64,000 bases of DNA from Bryoerythrophyllum caledonicum (Eukaryota > Streptophyta > Bryopsida > Pottiales > Pottiaceae). Shown one piece after another: positions 10,413 to 20,012 of the stretch (positions are counted from its first letter, which is position 1; each line of letters begins with the position of its first letter). The notes below the pieces were generated by a model that was given only the letters and a program-made list of their open reading frames with translations, was not told the DNA's origin and searched no databases. Location of the stretch: NCBI GenBank assembly GCA_963971425.1, contig OZ020518.1:17612990-17676989 (forward strand), written 5' to 3'. A program made the position numbers and the translations under genes.

Positions 10413-11099
10413 CAGGAGGAGTTAGCCAATTCGATGGCCTCTGCACTCTCGGAGCTCCCTCAGGCGCTCGGGTTCGGAGAGACAATCGACTACAACAACG
10501 TCCAACAGATTTATCAAAAATTCTGGACGGAGTGTCAGAGCTGCTTCTTCAAAGGAGACAGAGAGATGAAGATCGAGCTTGACGTGATGAGGTTGCATAA
10601 TGCACCGCTGGAGTGGACGATCCGTACATTCGAACCTCGGGGTATGGAGAAGTTGAAGCATTACTACCTCCAAATGCCAGATAAGACGCAAAAGCAGACT
10701 CTCTGCATCATGCCGAAGCTCGATGCTATGCCGACGACTGTTGAGGAGCTCAGCGGCTGCGACTACTATGTCATCAACGGCCAGCACAGCGTTGCTGCAT
10801 CAAAGGAGATGATAAACGGCAACGTCCTAGAGGTGATGAGAAGGCACTTCCGAACATGGCAGTGTTACATTGTCTGGACGCAGGATGCGGAGAAGCTGAG
10901 AAAGATATCTGCGTATTATAATCGCGTGAATCACTTGGTCCAGTTCAAGCCGACGTGGGCAACAAATATCCTCGGCTCCCGTGCTTTGTGGATCCAAGGT
11001 GGGAGACCAATGCCGAAGCACTCCGCCACAGGCGTTTGCGGGTCTCACAAGTCAGGTCGGAGAACGGTAGTGGAGATTACAAATGACAAGAACTTTGAG
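10413..11099 (+). CDS. ParB/sulfiredoxin-like segment
   Basis: The first ATG is at 10434. The segment contains YYVINGQHSVAASKEM at about 10765-10810, followed by a beta-strand-like WQCYIVW and NRVNH. This resembles the ParB/Srx fold signature (DG.HR..A followed by VP.IV and a conserved Asn). In bacteria and phages such domains act as CTPase switches or nucleases and are often encoded beside DNA methylases. The match is by eye and moderate. The exon ends at GAG|GTAATA (11099/11100), and splicing to CCGTTTCTT at 11329 keeps the frame. Confidence 0.5.
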
Positions 11100-11124
11100 G
11101 TAATATATCATAACCAAGGTTATG

Positions 11125-11250
11125 CACTTTAGCTCGACTCGAGCTAAAGTGTATGGTTGCTCAATATCTGTATTATGTTTTATGGAGACTGAAATCGCTT
11201 GCATTGTATACTCTAAGGTTGCAAGTTAGCTCGACTCGAGCTAACTTGCA
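11125..11250. repeat. Two palindromes in intron 11100-11328
   Basis: A perfect 27-bp copy (arms CACTTTAGCTCGA, central C) lies at 11125-11151. At 11220-11250 the arms are TGCAAGTTAGCTCGA and its inverse. The outer bases differ from the consensus but still pair perfectly, so the pairing rather than the exact sequence is kept. Confidence 0.95.
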
Positions 11251-11328
11251 GTTGTTGGACCCCACTCGATATGCATATATTTCTGCTTTAATTGTAAACT
11301 TAATTGACTTTGTTTATATTTTCCGCAG

Positions 11329-12696
11329 CCGTTTCTTAACGCGGTTCATGAGCGCTTCACAATGATCGACGTTGCAAAGAGCCAAGCAGCGCTCAAGAAA
11401 GCCGGAAAGGCGAAGGAGCTCTCGATTACGAACGAGGTGAAGATCATCACCGCGACCGATGAGACCTTCAAGCTTTGGTCGGATGTCATCTCTTCGGCGG
11501 CGCATGGCAACTTCATCAACGTCGATTCGACTTCGACGCCCATGGCAAAGTTCAAGGACGCCCAGTCTTGGGTGCCTGAGAAGGATGGGGTCCTGACGCG
11601 CGAGTTCTTCAAGTTTCTCGGCAACATGACCGAAGCCGATCACGCGAAAATGTGCAAGCACATTCTCAATCGGTCAAGGCCATCTCGAAAACTGCCCTAC
11701 CCTAAGGTGGTTATAAAACAGTCGACTTCTGTGCTGGAGGATTGTTACACTGCCCGGGACTGGGTGGATCGGAGGAAGAGGAAGGAGGTCGCTCGGATAG
11801 AGCTTCAGTTGATCAGGCCGAAGCCGGCCTTCTTTAACAGCTCTGGAGCGTACAAGCGTTCCAACTGGCCGACGTTCAAGAAGAAGCACAACGTTAGCAA
11901 GGCCTCAAAGCGTGCCCTCTTGGATTGGGGTCCACCGGATTCATACTACAAGGGTTCGAGGCAGACGCAGTTTTGCAACTGCAAATGTAAAGATCTCTCT
12001 CCGTATGCTAAGGAGTTCTTCAGAGTCTTCATCGATGTGCGATCGCGGTTTGTTCCACCGCAGGGGGCCTTGCACTTTCGTGCGTACAAGGCGGCAACGA
12101 ATTCGCTCGAGACGTGGCCTTCAAATTCGTGGCGCAACCTGGGATGCAACATGAAGCTCGGCATTATCGACTTCCTAAACATCCCTGGTTTCTCTGGGAA
12201 GGCAACGTCGTCGTTGGAGAGGCCCTTCTTCGACGAGTTCATGACCATGTTCGCATCGAAAGGGCAGCCTCCCCTCACCGATCTTCCAGCCTGGCTCTTC
12301 ATTTGCGGCGACGAGCACTCACACCTTCAAGTGACAGCGTTTGCTGAGGGCCCGTCGTTGTGCCATGCATACGATGTGCTGCACTCAAAGTATCTTCCCT
12401 CCGAGAACAAGCGCTTGGAAGGATTCGTGCCAAAGAGCAACAACGCTCTCAACCCTGTTCGCCTCCTCTTTCTCTTCAAGAAAGAGCTCACGCAAATCCC
12501 GGCCGTGAAGAAGACCTACGCAGCTCCGGAGCATGTATTGTACACCAAACTTCGCAAGTACAACGAGCTGGCGTACTCAATGAACATGAACGAGCTCAGG
12601 ATGGAGTTCTTCATCAAGGTCCTGGAACTATTCTGCAAGAAGGGGGAGGCAGTTGTCCAACTATTTGGCGGGACAAAACTGCTCATTGCGAGTGTG
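11329..12696 (+). CDS. DNA N4/N6-methylase-like segment (beta-class motif order)
   Basis: Downstream of the acceptor TTCCGCAG the frame runs 456 codons. A possible catalytic motif IV is LLDWGPPDSYY near 11917-11950. A motif I-like sequence (GEAVVQLFGGTKLLIASV) lies at the C-terminal end, across the junction with the next exon, which adds a further acidic stretch. Motif IV before motif I is the order of beta-class N4/N6 amino-methyltransferases. LFGGTK resembles the SAM-binding FxGxG loop but lacks its last glycine, so activity is doubtful. A Cys-rich CNCKCK lies near 11978. GC content is well above that of the introns, as expected for real coding sequence. Confidence 0.55.
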
Positions 12697-12710
12697 GTAA
12701 GTTTCCCTGA

Positions 12711-12955
12711 AGTTTAGCTCGAGTCGAGCTAAACTATTGATACCTCTCTTTGTCTGTGCATGGATTGTTTCTGAGAGGTCGTCTCTCACGCTTTTGTAGC
12801 TCGACACTTAAGCTCGAGTCAAGCTAAAGTATCGGCTTATACTGATATAATTTTCTAGCCGTATTTAATCACGTCGTATCCTTTCATGTTAAAATAGTTG
12901 AGTTTAAATAGCAGTGTTACTTTGTGTTCACTTTAGCTCGATTCGACCTAAAGTG
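12711..12955. repeat. Three palindromes in intron 12697-12982
   Basis: Copies lie at 12711-12735 (perfect, AGTTTAGCTCGA arms around G), 12805-12830 (imperfect) and 12929-12955 (one arm altered to TCGACCTAAAGTG). The first begins only 14 bp after the 5' splice site. Confidence 0.9.
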
Positions 12956-12982
12956 TATCTCGTTCAACCCATTGGTGTGTAG

Positions 12983-13939
12983 ATGTTGGATCTGGAGGCA
13001 TTCTGCATATCCCACAACACTGATGAGCAGGAGCACGACGACGCCATGGAGGTCGCGTTGACGTTGGATTGGGCCGATTTTGTTATTGGTTTCTATCACG
13101 TCAACGCGGAGATCTTCCGCAAGCTTGGCACGGCAGTTGCCAAGGGGAAGGGAAAGGCAATTATTGACCTCGGCGACGAGGAGGAAGATGAGGACTCGAG
13201 CGCTCTGGTTGTTTGCCCGAGCTCGAGTACAGCCACTCCGGATGATGAGTCTCATGACGACTTCGTTGACGCCATTCCGCCGGAGTTTCAGAGTGTCTCT
13301 CAATCTGAAGCGGGAGACACAATCGGTTCCTCGCGGCAGCGACTCGACTTCCCGGAGTTGGATTCGCTGGATATTTCCGGCAGGCCTCATTCAGCTCCCA
13401 CCTTGGGCGGGTCATCCGCTCGTCCGCGGCCAAGAAGAGGAAGGTCGTGAGCGCGAGCGGGAGCTCTCCGTTGGCTATGGCGAGCAGCGCATAGGATAAC
13501 AGCAGGTTGATCTCCCTCGAGAAGAAGCTCGAGGAAGAGGCCACCCGGATGAGGTTGATGGAGCAGCGGCTGGCGGAGCGTGACCAGGAGCTCAGGGATC
13601 TGCAACAGACGCGCGACGAAGAGATGAAGAGGGACCAAGACCAGAGGCACGCCGAGATGATGCTCATGATGTAGAGATTCATGTCGGCTAATTTGCCTGC
13701 TGCCGCCACGACACCATCCGCAGTTCATGCTGCATTCCCCCAGCCTCCCTCCTCAGCAAAAGGCAGGTCAGAGAGTCTGCCCGACAATTCGTTGCTGCCG
13801 TCTCCGGCGGGTTCCTCCCCTGTCTCCATTGGGGGTCAATCGCTTCCTGTTCCCCCATCCCCGTCGGCCCGCGCCTCTTCCCCTCCGAAGTCGCCCGCTC
13901 GGGACGTTTCTATCGTTGATGTCCCCAGCTCATCGTCAG
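12983..13939 (+). CDS. Acidic linker, nuclear signal and coiled-coil segment (broken)
   Basis: The exon starts right after an acceptor (GTGTGTAG|ATG). Its first part completes the methylase-like domain and continues with an acidic run (DLGDEEEDEDSS) and a Ser/Pro-rich linker. The coding frame then moves by one base near 13390-13435. In the new frame there is KKRKV, an SV40-type nuclear signal, followed by a charged heptad-like coiled coil (LEKKLEEEATRMRLMEQRL and onwards, 13510-13660). A Ser/Pro/Ala-rich region runs up to the donor CAG|GTTAGT. Two in-frame TAG codons (13492 and 13672) interrupt the coiled-coil part. Confidence 0.5.
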
Positions 13940-14037
13940 GTTAGTGTAACGTAGTTGCCAGTGTATAGAGGCAGAACATTTTGTAAATGTCCAATTTTAT
14001 ACTCCAGTAATTTTTATTAATATTACAGTGCTCATCG

Positions 14038-14068
14038 AGTACTTCAGCTCGACTCGAGCTAAACTACT
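14038..14068. repeat. Palindrome in intron 13940-14147
   Basis: AGTACTTCAGCTCGA, a central C, and TCGAGCTAAACTACT. The inner 10 bases pair, with scattered mismatches outward. Confidence 0.85.
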
Positions 14069-14147
14069 TGACATCTGACGACTTTGACTTGTATCACTGT
14101 CCTTTGTGCGCATCAGTTGATTAGTTGAAGTTGTTGAATTGTTTCAG

Positions 14148-14419
14148 ATCTAAGTTTTGGTGATGACGCGATCGCTCGCCCAGTCATTGATGAGGTCATC
14201 CAAACTGTAGTCCCATTCGTAGAAGAAGTCGTCCAAGCTTCAGTCGTGCTTGTAGACGAGATCAAACATGATTCTGCTGTCCCGGAGCCACCTCTTCTTG
14301 TCTCTGAACCGTGCCCCCAAATGGTTGTGGGGCTCTCGGAACCCCTTGACACCATGCAGGGTTCATTGGGATCGATGGGGGTCCGAGACGAAATGCAACA
14401 AGACGATGAAGTTCTTGAG
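14148..14419 (+). CDS. Acidic/valine-rich linker exon of the multidomain gene
   Basis: The exon lies between acceptor TTTCAG (ending 14147) and donor GAG|GTACTC. It completes the split codon of the previous exon and is open for 90 codons. It is acidic, with repeated EV/DEV and IQTVV-like stretches and no recognised fold. The following 157-bp intron is one of the two introns of this gene that lack the palindromic repeat. Choosing the acceptor at 14576 rather than 14553 keeps the frame. Confidence 0.45.
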
Positions 14420-14576
14420 GTACTCTTCTAACATTTTTCACACTCCACTCTCCCCCCCAATGACGTCTCCCTAAACCGTTTGCCTCTTTCGTTCGACATT
14501 TTGTTGACCCGTCGTTGTTAATGAATCTTAAGTAATATTGTTCGTTCTCCTAGCGTTTCCGAACCATGTCTGCGAG

Positions 14577-15362
14577 GCATCAATAAGTGGTGCCAATAAT
14601 CTAGAAGATATACCTAGAGTCCTATCAGATTTCGAGGGCAGGTGGTTGAATGTTGTGCTGGACCTCAATGGGATTCTATGCACGTATGAGCCTACATGGC
14701 AGGCAAAGGGTCCAGGAACTCTGACTCGTCCATTCACTCGGCTTTGCAACCGGTCGAAGTAGGCCCTAAACTAGTCCGAGTGCGTCATGGCTGTGCTGAG
14801 TTCCTCACAAAGTTGTCTAAGATTGCCACCATTACGATCTGGAGTTCGATGATGGAATCCACAACTCATCAGATATGTAAATATCTTTTTCAGCATAGTT
14901 CTTCGTACCCTCTCAAGATCTTTGGTCAGGAGAGTTGCGATAGGGTTCCCGAGCGTAGAGTCGGTAGCAGAACAATCTACATGAAGGAATTTGGCACTCA
15001 GAAGGACATCTTCTTGAAGACCTTATCGAACCATCTCTTCAATAGGTTGGGTCGTGAGTATACTCCGGCGAATACGCTTGTCATTGACGACAACCCGATT
15101 AAGCATATGCTCAATTTGCCGGAGAACGTTCTTCTTCTTCCATCATGGTGGCACAAACATGATGGCGCGAGAGATGATTTCTGTACTACTGGAGGAATTG
15201 CTGCCATATCTCTCTGACCTTCATCAGTTTCCGGGTGGCCTAGCGCAGTACTGGGCCGAACATCCCTCGGGCCGGGAGATGTTCTATAATGATCAGAAGA
15301 TGTGTGGTCAGTCTGCGAGTATCTGGAACGCAATCCAAGCCTATCTGAATCTCCGCTCTTAG
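14577..15362 (+). pseudogene. FCP1/NIF-like HAD phosphatase domain (frameshifted)
   Basis: The domain shows VLDLNGILC (about 14658-14684), where the usual DxDGT/L nucleophile motif reads DLNGIL. It continues with a central ATITIWSSM (about 14825) and VIDDNP (about 15082), the C-terminal acidic motif of the HAD fold. Members of the FCP1/SCP group dephosphorylate RNA polymerase II C-terminal repeats or related nuclear targets. The second Asp of the first motif is replaced by Asn, which would be expected to impair catalysis. Two one-base shifts (about 14690-14760 and 15170-15200) break the frame. The final part (LLPYLSDLHQFPGGL and onward) ends at TAG 15360-15362. Confidence 0.65.
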
Positions 15363-15633
15363 TGCCATTGAAAACGCTTAGATCCTTATTACACTATAGG
15401 TCGGATAGAGTTAAACTGTATCGGTTGAGTGCAACGCCATTTTGTAAATTTTGTCGGGCCATTTTTTGTGTATATATTTTTTTGATTTATGAAACCGAGA
15501 TGTTTTGCCGCTTTATTTTGTTTTCCGTAATGGACACCTACTGCTATTGGGATATCGTGCTGTTTTGAATGATTGGAATTTTCGTCAATTGTTTTGAGGT
15601 ATGTGAGCGTCACTTTGGTTGAACTTTCTACAG

Positions 15634-16479
15634 GATTGTGATTGTCGGGCGTCAGTGGATTCCTTGCTGGGCCCAGAGGAGCTCGCCCTTTCCCTTCGGA
15701 GTAAAGGGCTATTGCTACACTCTGCTGCAACCGCGCAGTCAACCATGGATTATTCGACCATGACAGTGGACGACGGAGTTGTTGAAAGTCCTATTGCGCG
15801 GGAGCCAATTCATGAAAGGAACAACTCACCTTGCCCGTAGTGGCCTCGCTCAGTTCCAGGGTCTCCGCGTCTAAATCCGGATAGTTGTACTCTGGTAAAG
15901 CGTATATACTATGACGGTTTATGGGATGCTACTTTCCAACGCTTGCTCGCGGTGCGTGTTATGCTAGCCTCTAAGTTATTGCACTATTGAGTCGTTCTTG
16001 CCTAGACAATCTTGGTTTTTTGTTAAGCTACATTGCACTCATGTAGTTTTTTTTTCGGTTGATCTCGTTGGATGTTAAATAAACTCTGTGGATCTTCCTT
16101 TTAGCATTTTAGCTCCATTCGAGCTAAAGTGCACTAGGATGGATCTTAATGATACAGTTTTCATGTGTGCCGTGTAAGAGTATTCGACCTAAACTGTATT
16201 TGTTTGGATTGTATGTGGCGCCTATTGTGCAGGACCCATCTGGTAAATGTCTCCGTCCTCGTATTCTCTCAGAAAATGCTGCTAGAAACAAATGCTCTCC
16301 TTCCGCTTCCACCCGCCGACACTCGCTGCCCAAATCAAACACTGACGTGGTGCGTAGGCGGGGTTTGCAGCGTCTTCTAGAGAGTCCGTTAATGCAAGAG
16401 AATGGTGCATCATGGACTAGGCAACGTCAGAGGGCTTTTTTGAAGACGCGTATAGAGGCTTATGGAGGAACTCCCTAGA
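15634..16479 (+). pseudogene. Two-exon small gene downstream of the FCP1-like segment, unknown function
   Basis: Exon one runs to 15951 (CTCGCG|GTGCGT), after a possible acceptor (TTTCTACAG) that ends at 15633. The intron 15952-16232 ends TATTGTGCAG. Exon two is 16233-16479, ending in TAG. Frames agree across the junction. The C-terminal exon is basic (STRRHSLPKSN, VVRRRG, RQRQRAFLKTR) and might bind nucleic acid. An in-frame TAG at 15838-15840 breaks exon one. The N-terminal start is uncertain; an internal ATG is at 15745. I recognise no family. Its intron carries the same palindrome as the gene upstream, so it probably belongs to the same mobile or co-inherited unit. Confidence 0.4.
16105..16133. 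repeat. Palindrome in the intron of the downstream small gene
   Basis: GCATTTTAGCTC/GAGCTAAAGTGC around CATTC, inside the intron 15952-16232. It is a degenerate member of the same family, linking this gene to the multidomain unit. Confidence 0.8.
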
Positions 16480-16708
16480 CCATTTGATTAGTGATAGGAG
16501 GATTGTGTTTTGCCTCTGGATAAATGGGTGTTTTGTGTAACTTTTTTTCATAAAGTTTTGAATAAGGCCTGAATTAATGGTATATGCTTTCTTTACTATT
16601 ACCTTTTTTGGACATTCGGCTAATTTAGTCCATCCATGGAATGAAATATAGTATTCTTGGTGCATTGTCTTTATGCTCTACACCTACAAATGTCTATATA
16701 TAGATACT

Positions 16709-17844
16709 TCAAAGATCATATATCTTCAAAGTCATGGAAATTTCCCAATATAACAAATATGGTGTTCCATGCTTCTTTAAAAAAATTGAAAGCTTTTGCA
16801 TATGAACTCTCCACCATTGTCCGACCAAAACACCTTGATCTTGTGCTCTGATTGCTACTCCGCAAGAGCCTTCAACTCCTTGAACTTCTGAAGGCATTTC
16901 TCCATTGTCTTCAAGTTGTATACCCACTCCTCAAAAAGTCATCAATGAAGGTCACAAAATATCTTGTACCACCTATGGAAGTGGTCCTCTTAGGGCCGCA
17001 CACATCCGAATTCACAATTTCCAAAGCCTTTGATGCACGCGTCGCTTCATCCTTTGAGAATGGTATCCTATGTTGCTTGCTTTGCACGCATCCTTCACAT
17101 AATGACATTGATAATTCATCTTTACGAAGGATGATGCCACCTACCATGCTTTCAAGTAAATGCACACTTCTCATGTTCAAATGACAAAGTCACAAAGTTG
17201 ACGATGCCAAAGTCACAAAGTTGACGATGCCAAAGTCACAAAGTTGACGATGCCAAAGTCACAAAGTTAACGATGCCAAAGTCACAAAGTTGACGATGCC
17301 AAAGCTCCAATGCACCACTCTCTATTGATGATTGTGCCACGTTGGCCGCAATTGCCTCAAACACTTTCATGAAGATCACTTGGTACAAATTGCCTTCACG
17401 AGGTGCTACCACGAGAACATCTTTATTTGGTGCCCACAACACACATCCATCCGCATTGAAATACACCTTCATTCCACTTGTCACAAGTTTGCTCACCAAG
17501 AGTACGTTGACTTGCAACTTGGGCACATGGAGAACGCCCTTGATTCTAAACCTCTTAGAGCAACCCCTCACAAGCACTTCGACAACAATAGATCCAACGC
17601 CAACGGCCTCGAAAACACTATCATCACCCAAATGTACGTCACGTGGAGTAATTACCTCCCGGTCTGAGCGACCGTCCGGTCCGCATGTCCGTCCGTTAAG
17701 GATAAGGGGAGGTCCATTATTAATCAATTTAAGGTTGACCGTTTGAATGGTTAAAAGAGATTTACCTAATCCACCTAGGATGCCACATGTCTGACATGTC
17801 ACCAAATATTCCAAAGAATAAAACGGACATGGGGGGGTGCACAT
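16709..17844 (-). pseudogene. Ty1/copia pol fragment (GAG-pre-integrase and integrase)
   Basis: Read on the minus strand from 17844, the frame resembles a copia protease/pre-integrase region (LHVPKLQVNVLLVSKL, then LELWHRQL). It then runs into a 23-bp tandem repeat. After it come the pre-integrase knuckle (LCEGCVQSKQHRIPF) and the integrase start (NSDVCGPKRTTSIGG, RYFVTFIDDFLR, 16911-17180). Further on is KIKVFWSDNGGEF (about 16790-16830), the second integrase acidic motif. Stops and shifts interrupt the frame. No LTRs were found at the ends, so it is a partial relic. Confidence 0.85.
17185..17299. repeat. Five tandem 23-bp units inside the copia fragment
   Basis: CAAAGTCACAAAGTTGACGATGC is repeated at exact 23-bp steps from 17185, 17208, 17231, 17254 and 17277, with one changed base in the fourth unit. 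Because 23 is not a multiple of three, the expansion disrupts the pre-integrase frame. Confidence 0.95.
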
Positions 17845-17894
17845 TAGAAAAGAGACGCGAACGCCGTGGGGAAACCCGAACGTCTTGAGAGGGG

Positions 17895-18104
17895 GCGCGA
17901 ACGCCTCCTATTTTTTCATTTCAGCAACTTTGGATGGCCATAAGTTGGTCAATTATTATCCAAATCTAGCGTATGAGATGTTTTTTGACATTTTCATTTC
18001 TTGCACATGTTAAAAAACATCTCATAAGCTTGATTTGGACAATATTTGACCGATTTATGGCCATCAAAAGTTGCTGATATGAAAAAACAGGAGGGGTTTG
18101 CGCA
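17895..18104. mobile_element. Foldback/MITE-like element with about 95-bp arms
   Basis: The left arm (from GCGCGAACGCCTCCTATTT through CAGCAACTTTGGATGGCCAT to GAGATGTTTTTTGACAT) is matched by an inverted right arm ending GAAAAAACAGGAGGGGTTTGC, with a short loop around 17994-18011. Pairing is roughly 85 percent by eye. Such structures are either foldback transposons or young hairpin RNA loci. No coding sequence lies inside. Confidence 0.8.
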
Positions 18105-19066
18105 CCTGCAACGACTACACCACAACGTTGCATAAGCTTCATTTAATGGAGAATGTTCTAGAGATGGAAACGTGGAACGCTCGAAACGAATTCCCTCTCA
18201 ACAAATGCCAATCTGATGATTTTCGAAAGCGGTATTTGGAGGTCTATTATTGGATGAGGCCTGATGCGACAAGGCCACCAAAATCTGGCACTAAGTTATA
18301 GATGCAAATGGTGTACGCCAAATTGGTATTCTAGAGGCTCGTGGATTGGCGGTTGGTGAGGACAAAGACTAAGTTGTCCGTCCAACGCGAGCAACAAGAC
18401 ATACCAACAAGCGTGGTATGGCTCCTAAGCATCCTCGCAGAATCGACATCGGACAAAGACAACGCGCCAATGGAAGTCGTTGCACCGGCCATTGATGGCA
18501 ATGGCCAACAACAAGAGGAGACGTGGACGAGACTCCATGCAAAGGTGTTCAATCTCCGGCCTCAACGGACAATACTATGGCCATGTTTGGCGATCATCTG
18601 CAACCAACTACAACCGTCAATGCGGAAGAGCCAAAGGCATTTGCTGGCCAGTTGTTACTAGCGGACGAGAGAGTAGAAGTTGGGCTTGGTTACAACGCAA
18701 CAGAACTGCCGGAATTGCAGGTGAAGCATAAGGCTACGTTTCAAGAAGTTTGGGACTGCACAAACGAGAGGTCAAGAGAGCGGGCGTTGCTTGAGGCTGC
18801 GGACAAAGAATATTGCAACCAAATCATCAACAATCTGAGGTAGAACTTGAGCAAGCGCGCCTTGAAAAAATTATTCATCGCGCAATGCAGGCAAAGTTGG
18901 AGGAGGCCAAGAAAGAATTGAAGGCCGCCAACCACCTCATCAAGGGTCTTTAGGCGGAGCTCACAGCAATAACTCATACAAATGCGGAGTTCGCGGCAAT
19001 GGCTCCAACCGCACCAAGCAACAACAACAATGTCAGAGCATCTTCGAGCATGCCTCAAGAGTGAAA
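18105..19066 (+). other. Unidentified coding relic
   Basis: Several overlapping short frames on the plus strand look like the remains of one protein. They include VYYWMRPDATRPP (about 18240), an Asn/Gln-rich middle, and a charged, probably helical end (QVKHKATFQEVWDCTNERSR, then a Lys/Glu-rich stretch to about 18950). Stops at 18841 and 18951 break it. No family is recognised. It may be the gag or accessory part of a transposon. Confidence 0.3.
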
Positions 19067-19857
19067 TTATTGTAGTAGATGCAGGCGTTAGATTTTTAGG
19101 TGTGTAAGTTCGTCTTGTGTATATAGTTCATTGTTGGACAAATGGGCACATAGAAGATGATTGCCAAATCTTGTGAATTTTCAATATAGAAATGAAAAAA
19201 TAGGTTCACACTTCAATGTAAAGGATTTTGTTTAAATTTGAATCTTGTGCATTAGGGGAGGTTTCACTCTTGAAGTCAAAGTGTACAAATTCACTTAAAT
19301 CTTAAAAGACAAAGCCTATGACTATGGAATCAATTCCAATTTCCATACTACTGTATGCTGTGATTTTCCATCAAATATAAGTGGAATTTTTTTTATTTCA
19401 ACACATTAGAGATGAAATCACATGTTTCGCTCATGTCAAAAAAATCACAAACTTTTTTGGGAAAATTTGAATTTATTGTGATTTTTTGAAGGAAAAGTGA
19501 AGAAAATTCATATCAAATTCAAAGTATGCTAATAAAATTTGAAAATTTCACCAAAAGTGTACATTGTAGGGAATTACTTGTGGTGTAAATTAAACTTCCA
19601 TGTTCAGCTCAAATTAGAAAATCAATTATAGGCCCAAAGTTTGAATCGTAATTACTTGTCCAATTTTTAGTATTTTTCAAATTTTCAAACTAGAATGGAG
19701 ACTAGACTTCATAAACCTAATTTCATTAGTTGAACTAAGAATCAAAAAATATAATTTTAATGACTTGAATTCAAATTTAGAGCTAGAGTAAGAAGTTTCT
19801 AAAATAGACTACATTGGGATCCATGTCACAAACATTTTCTTCTTCAGATGTAACATG
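19067..19857. other. AT-rich stretch without genes
   Basis: AT-rich sequence with no open frame, repeat or RNA structure that I can support. Confidence 0.6.
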
Positions 19858-19867
19858 ATTACCTCAA

Positions 19868-20002
19868 ATAGTGTCTACCCCGGAGAGGAGGAAGTAGTTC
19901 CACACTACTATTCCATGTCCGGTGGGCATGGACCTAGTAGTGGAACGAACAGACACTTTGTTCACGCCGGCCCTCACGAGCGGAGTTCTTCTTCTTCTTC
20001 TA
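19868..20002 (+). mobile_element. 135-bp LINE tail copy with target-site duplication
   Basis: The copy begins ATAGTGTCTACC, the same point that follows the ORF2 stop region in both larger LINEs, and ends in (TTC)n. It is flanked by a perfect 10-bp duplication, ATTACCTCAA, at 19858-19867 and 20003-20012. The folded core is kept: GTGTCT/AGACAC closes the junction, and the GTTCCAC...GTGGAAC stem is longer than in the parents. It is either a severely 5'-truncated LINE or a SINE-like element that uses the LINE tail. Confidence 0.9.
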
Positions 20003-20012
20003 ATTACCTCAA

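Larger units (their letters stand above)
8338..15362 (+). pseudogene. Decayed multidomain gene: ParB-like, DNA-methylase-like, coiled coil, FCP1-like phosphatase
   Basis: One reading frame can be followed through seven exons with consistent GT-AG junctions: 8338-8348, 9653-11099, 11329-12696, 12983-13939, 14148-14419 and 14577-15362, with a leader exon upstream. Junction phases agree throughout. The frame is broken by in-frame stops (TAA 10410-10412, TAG 13492-13494, TAG 13672-13674), a frameshift near 13390-13435, and two shifts in the last exon (about 14690-14760 and 15170-15200). It was therefore once one long protein, or it is a relic of a mobile element that encodes one. All but two of its introns (7727-8290 and 14420-14576) contain members of one palindrome family. 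I do not recognise the full architecture from any named family. Confidence 0.65.

Noticed and set aside
9816..10413. Possible intron from CAG|GTAATC to TTTAACAG
   Set aside because: Joining these sites puts the ParB-like segment out of frame, and the interval is an open, protein-like reading frame.
12114..12710. Alternative-frame ORFs across the methylase-like exon
   Set aside because: They overlap a longer frame with motifs and correct splice phases. They are open because the exon is GC-rich.
15569..15633. Extra 5' exon for the small downstream gene (ATG 15569, donor at GAG|GTATGT)
   Set aside because: The intron would be only about 35 bp, too short for the other introns seen here.
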